A stretch of DNA of 58,330 bases, taken from assembly GCA_012064415.1 (NCBI GenBank), contig SSNU01000195.1, positions 1 to 58,330 of the forward strand, read 5' to 3'. The notes under the pieces are model-generated. The model had not been told where the DNA came from, searched no databases, and worked only from the letters and a program-made list of their open reading frames with translations. This DNA comes from Gyrodactylus bullatarudis (Eukaryota; Platyhelminthes; Monogenea; Gyrodactylidea; Gyrodactylidae). The position numbers were made by a program, and so were the translations under genes. This document shows positions 37,501 through 47,762 of this stretch, in pieces. Position 1 is the first letter of the stretch; each line of letters begins with the position of its first letter.

Positions 37501-38333
37501 CACTCACTTCGTCATAGGGATCAGGAATCGGATCCGGCCCTTCTTTAACGTATTTTTCAATTCGATTTTTCTGACGCTCAAACATTTTTGCACCCTCCGA
37601 GAATTGATTAACTGGATGCTCAAGACTATCAGCGACCTTTTTGCACATTGCAATCTGTTCCTCAATTGTCGGATAGTAGTTCAAGTCCGTTGAATAAAAC
37701 GTTGAATCAGAGAAGGGTTTTTCTTTAAATTAAAAAAAAATTCAAATGACAAAACTAAAAATAGTCCAAGAAATTACTTTTAAGGCTTTTATCAATTTTA
37801 GGGGCCTGGTATTCCGTCAGGAGATTTTTCATTGATACTGGGGTTACATCCGGATCAATGGGACGAATAAGAGGCTCCCTGGGTGGTGTAGGTGTACGTC
37901 TTGGAGGAGTGTTCTCTTTTTCCCACATTAATTGAAGCTCTGTTTTGGTGAAATCTTCCTCGCGTTGATTTCTCCTATACGCAGAAGTATCCAGGTATAT
38001 TGTGTTCACTTTTTTTGCCTTTTCTTGGCTGAAAATTTGAATTTTTTCATGTTAAATGTTCATTAGTTATTTTTAAAGACCTTACCGTTGAATTGATAAT
38101 GTTAAAACATATGAAGCATAGTCAATTATCTGAACAGCCTGGGCATGGGTAATTTTAGACGTTTGAATTCCATTTATAGCAAAGAGTCTGTCATTCTCCT
38201 GTAAGCCTGACTGTTCAGCTGGGCTATTAACACGAACTTTGCAGACTATGAGACCCTCACGAGGGTCTTCAAATAAACGGAACCCCCAAGGAGGTCCGTT
38301 TACCATAGTTATATCCCTTTGGATAAATTTCAT
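34547..38333 (-). CDS. PDZ and polyproline protein, Zasp/synaptopodin-2-like
   Basis: Five exons join in frame with GT-AG introns: 38333-38086, 38028-37778, 37722-37508, 35549-34985 and 34758-34547 (introns 57, 55, 1958 and 226 bp), giving 496 residues. Exon 1 is a PDZ domain (residues 1-82) with a PPWGFRLFEDP carboxylate-binding loop, like the PWGFRL loop of Zasp/ALP-Enigma and synaptopodin-2 PDZ domains. Two related basic motifs follow: SEGAKMFERQKNRIEKYV (exon 3) and SRGAKLFAKRKARAAKFE (exon 4), which resemble repeats of synaptopodin-2/myopodin. Two proline runs (8-10 Pro) in exon 4 suit profilin, EVH1 or SH3 partners. There is no LIM domain. Such proteins bind actin and alpha-actinin at muscle Z-discs; that role is inferred. 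TTTATT at 34449-34454 gives a candidate poly(A) signal. An alternative start is the second Met (MVNGPPWG). The first ATG lies about 590 bp from that of the divergent KH gene. Confidence 0.88.
35550..37507 (-). other. Large third intron of the PDZ gene
   Basis: A 1958 bp intron between GAC-GAA|GTGAGT and CTTGAAG|AGATCT, phase 0. No gene or recognisable mobile element was seen inside. Small open frames (35646-35858, 36945-37190, 37213-37419) have no known domain. Confidence 0.75.
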
Positions 38334-38413
38334 AGATTTCTCTAGAAGAATTTGGTCGAAAATTCGAGATGAAACTTTTCTCGTTAATAGAAATTGCTTG
38401 CCTTTTCTGGCTG

Positions 38414-38605
38414 TTAGAACCTAGAGCTTATTTCATCAATAAAATATGATAGCAGTAGAATAAATGAAAAAATAATAATTTGAATAATTGGGCACAATGA
38501 TAGAATATACAGACCAATCAGAATGAAGATTGTCGAAAACATGGCTGATTGTGCAGAAATAAACCCCCAAAATACTTGAAATATTGATTTCCAATACATA
38601 GACAT
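38414..38605 (-). CDS. Possible small membrane protein
   Basis: A 63-codon frame, MSMYWKSIFQVFWGF to EISSRF, lies 80 bp upstream of the PDZ gene start on the same strand. It is almost wholly hydrophobic and could form two membrane helices (about residues 8-30 and 32-56). Codon use is less AT-biased than the surrounding spacer, which is a mild sign of coding. It could be a real microprotein, an upstream ORF of the PDZ transcript, or chance. I recognise no family. Confidence 0.3.
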   Translation of the reverse strand: MSMYWKSIFQVFWGFISAQSAMFSTIFILIGLYILSLCPIIQIIIFSFILLLSYFIDEISSRF

Positions 38606-38922
38606 GTCTTAATAGAATTTACATTAGATTGGATTGAAATTTCGTAGTTTTATGAGGATAGCTATCTGAAAAGATCAAATTTAGATCAAAAGGTGGATAA
38701 TAATGAGTTATTTTTTGAATTATTTGTTTTAAACGTTTTTTTTATTTTATCGAAAAATTCAAGACTATTAAACTTATTTATTTGCTTTTCAAATATAACA
38801 AAACATCTATGAATTGAAATCTTTTGATTTTTAAAGTTATTTTTTGTTTTGAATGGTGTCTGTTAAAATTAGATGCTCTAAAATGTTGGGCGGGCAATCT
38901 TATTAATGATGATAGCCAAATT

Positions 38923-40275
38923 ATGAATGAAATTAAAAATCATGAAAATAACGAAGTTTCGCCGTTAGCAGATAGCTGTCATTCTTCAAACAAGTCTGAA
39001 TCTAACCTCAGCAATTGCTCTCAGTCCTCTTCTGATAAAGAATCTAAAAGTATATTTAATTTTCCTAATAATAAATTTCTTTAGAATATATCAAATTGAA
39101 GTTGTTGGTTCCTTCCTATGCTGCGGGAGCTATTATTGGTAAAAATGGTGAAACTATATCCCAAATTCAACAAAAGACGGAAGCTCGAGTAAAACTTTCA
39201 AAACCTCAGGAAATATATCCAGGTATGGTAAAATTTATTATTTTGGATTCTAGGAACTTCAGATCGTGTTTGTTTGATAAGTGGTCTCAAAAAGTCTGTG
39301 CTTGAAATTTATGATTTCATTTCTCAAAAAATTCAAGAAGTTCCAGACTCAAAGACTGACGATCGCTCCCCTTATCCAAGGCACAAGCAAGTCAAAATTC
39401 TTGTTGCTAGTTCTACGGCTGGTATGATAATTGGGAAAGGTGGAAAAATCATCAAAGACATTAAAAAGTCTACAAATGCATTTATTCAATTATCTCAAAA
39501 GCCGCCGTTTAGTGATATTCCTGAAAGATGTGTTATTGTAGCAGGGGAACCGGATAAGACGAGGAAAATTGTTGAAATTATCATCGACAAAATTATTGAA
39601 GATCCAAATTCATCTGTTTATGCTGATATAGTCTATGATGATCCGTTTACTGCTCCAAGTCCGTATCCAACTGGAAGTCCTTTTGCATCAACTCACTCGC
39701 CAGGAAATCACATTGGACCTGCTGGTCTGCCCAGTCATTTTGCTACTTTAGCCGCAATTAGTTCAACTGGCCATGGGTCTCAGCATCATCCTCACTCGAA
39801 CCATGCTAATAGTTCAACAGTGCAACAAGGAACTGCATCATCTAGCCTCAATCAACTATTGAATCAAAATAGATTCTATCCTCATGCTAGTTTAAATAGT
39901 GCAGCCGGTAATCCTAGAATTACTGGTGCAGTTAATCAAAGATTTTTGAATTCTAATTCTCATTTCAACTACAAGCTGCCCCATAGATCTCTTCTTCGAT
40001 CTGCTGGCTATCCTGAATTTGTTATTGATGATATCTTATCAGCTTTACACATCCTCGATATTCATGGTGTCAACCTTAAGAATCTTGGCGGTGAGCACAA
40101 TCTAAATCGTAATACATTGCCAAGAATTGGCGTTTCTGGCTCAGCTAATCCTAACAATTTGGGTCATCATCCAAATTATTACGTTTCCAATAGCAAGTCT
40201 ACTCCTAATGAACCAACAATACAAGTGGGAAGTCATAATAGAAATTATGTGAGTAATTCTAACTATCTAAATTAA
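38923..40275 (+). CDS. Nova/pasilla-type KH-domain RNA-binding splicing regulator
   Basis: Three exons join in frame: 38923-39049, 39085-39222 and 39254-40275, giving 428 residues. The introns are only 35 bp (39050-39084) and 31 bp (39223-39253), and both splices rebuild the KH1 domain. KH1 has KLLVPSYAAGAIIGKNGETI with the GKNG loop and KLSKPQEIYPG, the Nova KH1 signature. KH2 has KILVASSTAGMIIGKGGKII. After a Ser/His/Asn-rich linker comes ALHILDIHGVNLKNLGG, matching the ALNTLASYGYNLN region of Nova proteins. Nova and Drosophila pasilla bind YCAY clusters in pre-mRNA and control alternative splicing in the nucleus. The third KH domain is missing. A strong donor, TTAT|GTGAGTAATT at 40248/40249, would splice to a downstream exon, so the terminal 8 codons may be an intron read-through. 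The start is uncertain: 38923 is the first in-frame ATG, but the frame is open upstream to about 38824. Confidence 0.87.
39050..39084 (+). other. 35 bp intron in the KH gene
   Basis: AAAA|GTATATTTAA...TTTCTTTAG|AATATATC, phase 1. Removing it gives KESKKYIKLKLLVPSYAAG in frame. Confidence 0.85.
39223..39253 (+). other. 31 bp intron in the KH gene
   Basis: CCAG|GTATGGTAAA...GGATTCTAG|GAACTTCAG, phase 1. Removing it restores YPGTSDRVCLISG, matching the conserved YPGTTERVCLI of Nova KH1. Unspliced, the reading frame is lost within KH1. Confidence 0.88.
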
Positions 40276-41604
40276 CCCCTTAATTTAAAATATATTTATT
40301 AGGAGGGGATTTGATTTCGTGACGGTGAAATTCATGTATATTTAATTGAATACCCCCTGTGATTAATATAACGAGAAAATCAAGCTAGAACAAAATCCGA
40401 AGCCCTCATTCAATTACTCAACATTTATTTCTATCACATTTTCATCATTCAAACTATTCATTCATCAGATTCATATTTATCAAAGATTAAGAGTTCAACT
40501 TCTGTGCAAAATATTTTATTAAAATTCATTATTCTCAGGAATTTATTTTGGATAGTTTGTTTTAGCGCCTTAAACAATCTCTAGTTTATTATTCTTCAAG
40601 AAATTAATTCATCAAACTTCTGTTCCGGGATCATTGAAGAAACGTTAATGTAATTTTTCATCAACATGTCGTTGTATTTGTGAAAATGATGAAGCAAGAT
40701 GAACGGAAAAAACGGGACCTGATAGAAATATTCAATTTTCATTTCACCAGATTCACAGCTTCATACTCATTATGTTGTAATTCCATTTAAATAATTACAG
40801 ATTGTATTTCAAGAGTCAAGATTACTAAAACTATAAACAAGATTATTATTTTTATTGTCAAACTTATTTTCATCTTATCGTTATGAAAGCATTGTGTAAT
40901 ACTTATTAGTTAAACAAGAACAAAAGAACATATTTACCATTTCAGGGATTTTATTCACAAGAATTATCATTATTAAAAAAAGAGATTACGATAGAGAACA
41001 AATTTAATGAAAGACAGCGCCAACAAACTATTTTGATTTTATTTGAAGATATCCACATTATTCCTTCACTATTCAACTTTTATTGCTTAAATTGTCATTC
41101 AATTATCGCTATCAATTTATTTAAAAGAGATCATTAACTCGTCATTAATAAGAACTAATAAATTATTATTTTAAGAATTTCCTTCGTCTTCTAACTGAAT
41201 AGTTGAGCTAATTCTAATTTTTGAAATTCGACTACAGTATTTTAATAACTGAGGAGAGTCTCCAATGATGACCAAAAATTAGTAAACTTAATGAATTATT
41301 AACATGATGTTGGGCTGATTGAGCCAAGCTCTTTGATCAAGGTAGATAAAATCTATTCATGCTTTAAAACTTTTCGAAGAATAATAAATTGAAATGAAAA
41401 TAAATTGATCCTGAATTGATAAAACTTATTTCAAAAAGCTACTAACCGTCATGAGTAAGGACAATCTGGAGACTTATTAACAATAAATTATTACTAACAA
41501 TATATATAAACAATAATGGGTAAACTTTATCAAACGATTTGAATACAATAATCGATACAACAACTATTAGTCAAGGTTAGAAGACTAATCATTTTGTTTT
41601 AAAA
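40276..41604. other. Spacer after the KH gene
   Basis: No exon resembling a third KH domain was found here or in the rest of the window. TATATAAA near 41502, about 100 bp before the next ORF, could be a TATA box, but such strings are common in this DNA. Confidence 0.35.
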
Positions 41605-41946
41605 ATGATATTATTCAAAAAAGAATTGAGGGAGACCTTTTCAGTTATAACTGCTCTAGATCCTGACGAATTGATTTTTATTCACATCAATGGAAATACA
41701 AAGTTTAAGAAAATGGTTGATTTTATCAAAAAGACCTTTTCCAAAAATGATTTTAAGCCTATTGTTCTTGCATCATTAGGAGAAACAAATTCTAAATTGA
41801 TATTGATTCTGGAATTTTTCAAGAAATACTGTCGTTTAGTTTGTGCCAACTTTTATCAGTACAACATAGTAAAATGTAACTCTGTTGTTAAAGAATTAAT
41901 TGAAGATAATGTCCAGATTTCATATGAAGAAGTTTGTAATGGTTGA
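41605..41946 (+). CDS. Small intronless ORF, possibly Alba-fold protein
   Basis: A 113-residue frame with balanced codon use. The pattern DELIFIHINGNTKFKKMVDF, then KPIVLASLGE, then LILILEFFKKYCRL and a C-terminal VQISYEEV resembles the Alba/Rpp25 fold: a beta strand, a basic helix, a strand with alpha-turn (LxxLGxxxxK) and an E-x-x-K-K helix. Eukaryotic Alba-type proteins (Rpp20/Rpp25) bind RNA in RNase P and MRP. The resemblance is by eye and distant; there is no RGG tail. It lies 1.3 kb downstream of the KH gene on the same strand, so a 3' exon of that gene is a poorer alternative. AATAAA near 42186 could end the transcript. Confidence 0.45.
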   Translation: MILFKKELRETFSVITALDPDELIFIHINGNTKFKKMVDFIKKTFSKNDFKPIVLASLGETNSKLILILEFFKKYCRLVCANFYQYNIVKCNSVVKELIEDNVQISYEEVCNG

Positions 41947-42360
41947 TTAACTTTTAGGAATCTGTTTTCTTTTATGTCATTCTTGGAAATGAGAAAATGA
42001 ACATTCCTGGTGCCACCTTTCAAGAAATTTCCTGGACAATTCCAAAAGAACTTCAGGATGGAGATAGGAAAAAATCCAAAAATCACATTGTCAAGAGAGA
42101 ACTAAATAAAGAAGATGAGAATCACTTTAGACTATCATGAAATTCATCTATGCAAATATTCTCATGTTATTTATGAATGATGATAATAAATAATTACATA
42201 TATTCACTCAATGATTCTTTCAAATTCAACTTTTCGTTCCAAATTTTCATTGGTCATTAGGTGTAGAGCCAATGAAAATGAATCAAATTGATCCTTGTAT
42301 GAGAATGATTAAAAAAGTGAATTTTTTTTATTTTTACAATCAAAACTGTTACATTCTGTA

Positions 42361-42630
42361 ATGTACTATGGAAAGCAATCCATATTGACCTCCAATAATA
42401 TGAATCAATCAAACCAAATCAAGAAGAGAGTAAAAATTGTATTGCCCACACACCAGCCGAAATTTTTTCAGCCTTCTTCGTCTAGTGAGGAAAGCTCTTC
42501 GTCACTATCAGAGTCTGAAATTCCATTTATCAATTCAACATCATCCTCAGTCTCGTCATCTTCTGGATCTTTTTATGACTTGGAATTTAAGGAATATTTT
42601 CGATTCAGTAAAAAAAGTGAGTCTATTTAA
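42361..42630 (+). CDS. Serine-rich ORF, probable first exon
   Basis: An 89-codon frame starting MYYGKQSILTSNNMNQ. It has a basic stretch (IKKRVKIVLPTHQPKFF), then acidic serine runs (SSSSEESSSSLSESE), then SSSVSSSSGSFYDLEFKEYF. Its GC content is higher than the surrounding spacer. A good donor (AAAAAA|GTGAGTCT near 42614-42616) precedes the stop, so it is more likely the first coding exon of a spliced gene than a complete protein. Serine/acidic tracts of this sort are usual casein kinase 2 targets. I do not recognise the family, and no downstream exon was identified. Confidence 0.35.
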   Translation: MYYGKQSILTSNNMNQSNQIKKRVKIVLPTHQPKFFQPSSSSEESSSSLSESEIPFINSTSSSVSSSSGSFYDLEFKEYFRFSKKSESI

Positions 42631-42639
42631 ATTTATCAT

Positions 42640-43955
42640 CGACTTAAAAACGTGAAATTCTATGAATAAATTAAGTAGATCAACTTGTGATAAAATAATT
42701 ATTTTTCTGTTTGACATTGATAAAAAGATTGCAAATCTCAAGAGAAATCGTTCGTCTTTATCGTGATTTTTCTCGTCATGAAAGTTTCATGAGAAAATAG
42801 AGAGTAACTTGATCTGATCACTGTGACATGCAAACGAATGTTACTCAGATTTCTATATATTTTGAGCGAAATTAAAGAAAAATTTATGCTTTGTTTTTAT
42901 TTATTTTTCTCTTACAACACTTTTATGACTTCTTTTAATAAAATTATATAATTGATTCAGATTCATAGAAAAGGGGATGCAATGTAAAAATAATTCTGTA
43001 GATCAAAAATGGAAATTTCTACGGCTTTGTTCAATTAAATATCTCAAGTCTAGAGATTGATCAAACTTTCAATGAATTCGTTGAAGGATTTATTTCAAGG
43101 AAAGAAAAAATGGACATTTTATGTTTTAACTTGGAAAATTTAATTGTAAAATGAAAGTTGAGTCCTAAAATTACATCTTCTCATTTTTTTTATTTTTAAT
43201 TAAAAAAAAGCTAGTATACAAAATGAATTCTTGTAAAATTAAGTTCTCTATTGTTCAGTGAAGTAAAACATCCAAGGTTAGGCCTTTGGGATAACACTTT
43301 TGAAGAAATTTCTTACCTTTTTCTTAAACAAAGAATTATTTTTTTCCGAATTAACTCGTAAAATCATTTAGATAACAAGGAAGTAAATGAAAATATTTTT
43401 AGTTTTAAATCGTATTCAAGGATCAAAGTGTTAAAAAGTCATGCAAATTGCATACATTTTCCAAAATTTATCATAACTGATGAGTAATATTCTGCTAATA
43501 AGACCATTTAACATTATTTTTCTCTGTATCTAATCCATTTATTCATTGAATTTGCTGGCCATGAAAATGATATAAAAATTATGTGCTCAAAACAACGCGG
43601 GCGCGTGTGTGTCAAAAGGTCAAAGCATTTTCATCAAGATAAATGGAAAAATCAATAAGCTGGAAATTAATTCTTCGTTCCTTAATCTCTTATAATCTTT
43701 CTCTTTATCCATGAATGCAATAAAAAAGGGTAACATTACACTTGCTCCAGATATACCATTTTGTATTGAATGGGCGGTGAATTAAAATTAAAAAAAATTT
43801 ATTTTTCAAATCCCTATTTCCGTGTTATGTCTATGATTTTATGGAGTCTTTTCTTGGGCTGTTGATTTTAGAACCATGCAATATTTTTCTTTGATTAAAA
43901 TAAAATTAGGAAATTATGCAGGTTCTACGAAACAAATTTAAGAATATTGAAGAAA
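42640..43955. other. Intergenic, no gene seen
   Basis: AT-rich spacer with one local GC-rich patch (CGCGGGCGCGTGTGTGTC near 43597). Nothing else supported. Confidence 0.35.
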
Positions 43956-43960
43956 GATAA

Positions 43961-44000
43961 ACACAAATGTACATTTCTAAAAGCATCATTAGTAGCAATA
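43961..44000 (-). ncRNA. Hammerhead-like PLE-tail motif, copy 3 (decayed)
   Basis: Minus strand: TTGCTA, CTAATGA, TGCTTTTA, GAAATGTACATT, TGTG. The core has one change (CTAATGA) and stem I pairs poorly, so it is probably inactive. Confidence 0.35.
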
Positions 44001-44013
44001 CATTGAAAATTAT

Positions 44014-44198
44014 TTTATATTAGTTTAAAAAGCTGAAAAACACCTAAAAACTTTCCAATAATTCATGATAATCAGAGATTTCAGATTCCTCATTTTCATG
44101 ATTTAAATTTCGAAAATTGACCAGTTTATGAACTCGAGTTCCTAATGTCTTAAAAGAGAAATTCAAGAATGAAGAACTCGATTCTGAACTTAAATCGA
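44014..44198 (-). repeat. 3' copy of 185 bp direct repeat (pLTR-like)
   Basis: About 98% identical to 45407-45591. Read on the minus strand, it starts TCGATTTAAGTTCAGAATCG and is open for about 55 codons (SSESSSSFLNF...SDYHELLESF) before a stop, in both copies. Confidence 0.9.
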
Positions 44199-45385
44199 GC
44201 CTATCAAGCCTGATTTGTAACTTTTTGGACAGAAACTCTTAAAATGGAGGTATTTACCTGTATCTGATTTTTTGTGGTGCATGTTTCTTTTTATAGTTCC
44301 ATCAGGTTTTCTGGTAAGCTTCACATTTAAGAAACTCAATGTGTTATCTATTTCATCCTCTTTAGTGAAATTGATGTTTTGGTGAATTAAATTCATCTCT
44401 CTGTAGAAGTCTGTAATGGACGCATTTTGTTTCATTATGATAAAGGTATCATCAACATATCTGATGTATACATCAGTGTACCTGTCGATGATGTAATTCA
44501 TTCTGTTTTTTCCAAGAAACCAAGAAAAATGTCAGCTAGTATAGGACTTAGTGGGGATCCCATTGCTATCCCATCTTTTTGGAAGTAGACTTCGTTTTGG
44601 AATGATAAAGGGATGTCTGTACAGCATATTCTCAGCATTTCAACAATTTCTTCCCCGTCCAATTTGAAGTCATTTCTATTGTTGTTGACATATGAGCCAA
44701 TTATATCTAGGGTTTCCTCAATGGGAATATTTCGGAACAATGTGGTTATATCAAATGATACCATCTTGTTTGATCCGATGTTATAATTCTTTATCTTTTC
44801 AACAAATTCGAATACATCTTTAACAACATAAGTTTTGAAGTATTCATGAACTGGCTTGAGGACGTCCAACAACCATCTGGCTAGATTGTGTTGGGGGCAT
44901 GCAGACATATCTAGAATTGGTCTCATAGGAAGTATATCTGGGAGGTTTTCCTGTTCGATCTTATGTGTCTTAGGGAGGAAGTATAATCTAGATACAGAAC
45001 AGTTTTTCTTGATTATTGAGTTCATTGTGTTCCTATCTATTATCCCTCTTCTGTGTAAACTTTTTCCTATTTTCTCGATTTCTTTTTCTTCGTCCCCAAT
45101 CCTGTAATCTTTTCTCATTATTTTGCTTCTTTCGAATTTTATTTCATCTGAGAGGAATTCATGCCCTGCTCGTAGATAATCTTGTTTCTTTAAGATTACT
45201 AACCCTCTTCCCTTATCTGGTCTTGCTAGAATTATATCTCTGTTGTTTGTTATTTCTTTTAGAGCTTCGAAGTGTTCCTGTCTTAATTTTTTTCTTAGTT
45301 TTTGTCTTTTGTTGTACTCTTTGTAAGTGTTTAGTAGATCTATTTTTATGTTCTCTAGGTTCGCGCCCTCTTTGAGTCTATTCAT
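44190..45385 (-). pseudogene. Penelope-like reverse transcriptase with one frameshift
   Basis: The first frame (45385-44498) contains the PLE-specific RPDKGRGLVILKK motif, LPKTHK, DILPMRPILDMSACP (RT1-2), SFDITTLFRNIPIEE (motif A aspartate) and GIAMGSPLSPILADIFLGF (motif B). The second frame (44501-44190) continues with DVYIRYVDDTFIIMKQ (motif C, YVDD), LSFLNVKLTRKPDGTIKR and a thumb piece, SDTGKYLHFKSF. The two join at an A-run near 44500, where one base appears to have been lost. All polymerase motifs are present, so it is recently dead. Family: PLE reverse transcriptase, related to telomerase. It uses a nicked DNA end to prime cDNA synthesis. The usual C-terminal endonuclease is absent. 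Confidence 0.92.
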
Positions 45386-45406
45386 CTGTGATAAATCTCA
45401 TGTTAA

Positions 45407-45591
45407 TTTATATTAGTTTAAAAAGCTGAAAAACACCTAAAAACTTTCCAATAATTCATGATAATCAGAGATTTCAGATTCCTCATTTTCATGATTTAAA
45501 TTTCGAAAATTGACCAGTTTATGAACTCGAGTTCTTAATGTCTTAAAAGTGAAATTCAAGAATGAAGAACTCGATTCTGAACTTATATCGA
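45407..45591 (-). repeat. 5' copy of 185 bp direct repeat (pLTR-like)
   Basis: Precedes the RT start codon at 45385 by 22 bp on the minus strand. It differs from the 3' copy at only about three sites. Confidence 0.9.
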
Positions 45592-47760
45592 ATTAATTAT
45601 TTTAATGCCTATCGAAATACAAATTTTTCCCCAATTTTGAAATTAACATGTTGTGGTCAAAAATTTCGTGAGAAATAGAATGTAAACTTCTCTAAAGTTT
45701 ATTACCATTGCACCTTTTTCGATCAGTGAACAGGACGTCAGGTATACGCGAGGCTGACGATGCTGAACATCATCTCGATATACAAGCATAACCTGAATAA
45801 AGTACAAATTTTATTTTATCTAATCATCATCATCGTTTCTATGAAGCAAGAAAAATTTTTAATATTGCCAATATCAAAAATGCAAGAATAAGTAATGTGT
45901 TCTGTACGCGTATTATTATTATTTTTGAAGAATACTTGAACGAATGATCAACCTACCTACCTATATAATATGAACCATTTAAAGTAAAAATGGACAATAA
46001 GAAGATAATTATATTAATAATATCCAGTTTATAAGTATGCATGTATTCTTCTTCTGTACCATGTGTGTATTTTATACATGGGAAGGAATCTTATTCAAGG
46101 TTTGCTCTAAGGTTTTGGTTTTTTCTTCCCTTTAATTAGAGAGAGACAAGAACAATTTTGTTTGGGCATTGATAAAAAAAATAGAAAAATCTCCAAATGT
46201 ATGTAGAGCTAGGGTCAGTTATATAATTATAATTAATGCAATCTCTAGGGTCAAGCTAACAAACCTGGCAAGTTAATTCTTTACAGTAATAAAAATCGAA
46301 TTGGATGGTCAAGCGTATTGAAAAATTAAAAACTCGGTTCATTCACAAAATGGATTCTAAAGTCAAGTAAATTTGTTTCTATAAAAGTAACAAGTGATTT
46401 TTCCAACTATAATGCTGAAATATGCCCATAAGTTGTTGTAGTATACAAGTTTATTCTGACGAATATTGGGCCATCTTTAGAATCACGAATTTGAATTTTT
46501 TCAACCCCAATATGAGAACTCTGAAATTAACAAAAATTGTAAGCTCAAAATACTCACGGACTAGGTTCATTATGGGTTTCAAAAAATATTTGTCTTCCTG
46601 ATGTTCCAGAAAAATTATGGATTCTTTTTGTAAACATGGCAAATTCTCATCTTCATATCAACCAGCAATCAGGTTGTAGGAACTGAAATTTAACATTCAC
46701 AAATTAGATCAAGTTCTAAATGGGAGTCAAAATCTTTTTCTTTTTTCATAACGAAAACCGTTTATGAAAATAAAAGTTTTGATGAGATTGATGTCCGCAA
46801 ATCTCATTGGATAGCCATCATCTAACAAAATCTAAGATATTAATATAGTGCCTATCAAAATCCTCACGAATTTTGTTTTCCAGACAAAAAGGCTTAACTT
46901 CAATTTATTTCCAGATAAGGGAAGGGGGTTAATTCAATACTTTTTTTCATTAAAAATAATTCAACCAAATACAAAAAGAACCAGGAGAAAATTTGTACTA
47001 ATATTTGAAAAAAATACTTTTTATTTTCTTGTCTCGTTTGAGGAAAAAATCTCTGTTACTATTTTGACTCTTTGGAAAAAAGGTTTAGTGGGTTTGAAGT
47101 GGAATTCTTCCTGTTAATTACTTTTCTTCTGATTCAAGACAGTATAATTAATTTATAATTTATTGATCAATTCGAAATTCATTAAGGATTTTAGCAAATA
47201 AAAACATAAAGATATTCTTTTAAGCATTCACTTTGTAAGGATTCCTGCTGGATCATTTTATTTGTCAATGTCACTCGATTTATCAGTTGATAACAAAATT
47301 TTTTATTATGACAGTTTGTTCATCAGGTCGAAGAGGAAATTTTCGTGCGCCATACAACTTCAAAAGGACGGATACAATTGTGAATAGCTTTTAAAAATGT
47401 CCTATAAGCTGAGGGGTTTAGGTAACAAGTTTTAGAGGATTTTTTGCAGAACTGTGACATATGATAAAAAATTTTAGAGCAAAATATTTAAGACCTAAAA
47501 ATAGCCATCGAAACAAAACAAACTCTAATAATTTTATTCTAAATTTGATTTTCAAATTCATTTTACAAATTTTCAGAATATTTCGACCTGACAAAACAGG
47601 TCAGAATCTCAATCAACATGAAAAAAAGTTTAAAGTAAGACAGAATTCATCTGAGAGAAATTTAGATAACAATCTTGATATTCATATAAATTTCAAATAT
47701 GCTTGCTTTTATTCGCGTCTACAATGAAAATTTCTTAAAGGTTCCTCGGTAGTATAAGTT
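45592..47760. other. Intergenic, one short repeat copy
   Basis: No supported gene. A lone copy of the MITE-end repeat lies at about 46605-46660 (AATTCTCATCTTCATATCAA). Frames at 46848-47117 and 47461-47727 are lysine/asparagine-rich chance frames. Confidence 0.4.
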
Positions 47761-47762
47761 TT

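Larger units (their letters stand above)
43961..45591 (-). mobile_element. PLE reverse transcriptase cassette between 185 bp direct repeats
   Basis: A minus-strand Penelope-like element. The RT region (45385-44199) is bracketed by direct repeats 45407-45591 (5') and 44014-44198 (3'), which differ at only about three positions with no indel (constant offset 1393 bp). Beyond the 3' repeat lies the PLE tail with a hammerhead-like motif (43961-44000). The repeats are the pLTR-type terminal region of PLEs. The linker and GIY-YIG endonuclease expected after the RT are missing: the RT reading frame runs straight into the 3' repeat. Confidence 0.82.

Noticed and set aside
44856..45375. Plus-strand leucine-rich frames of 83 and 119 residues
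   Set aside because: They are the antisense of the reverse transcriptase; the Leu/Phe runs come from complementing Lys/Glu codons.
46848..47117. 89-residue plus frame
   Set aside because: Phe/Lys/Asn-rich with no domain, no splice logic and no repeat; compatible with chance.
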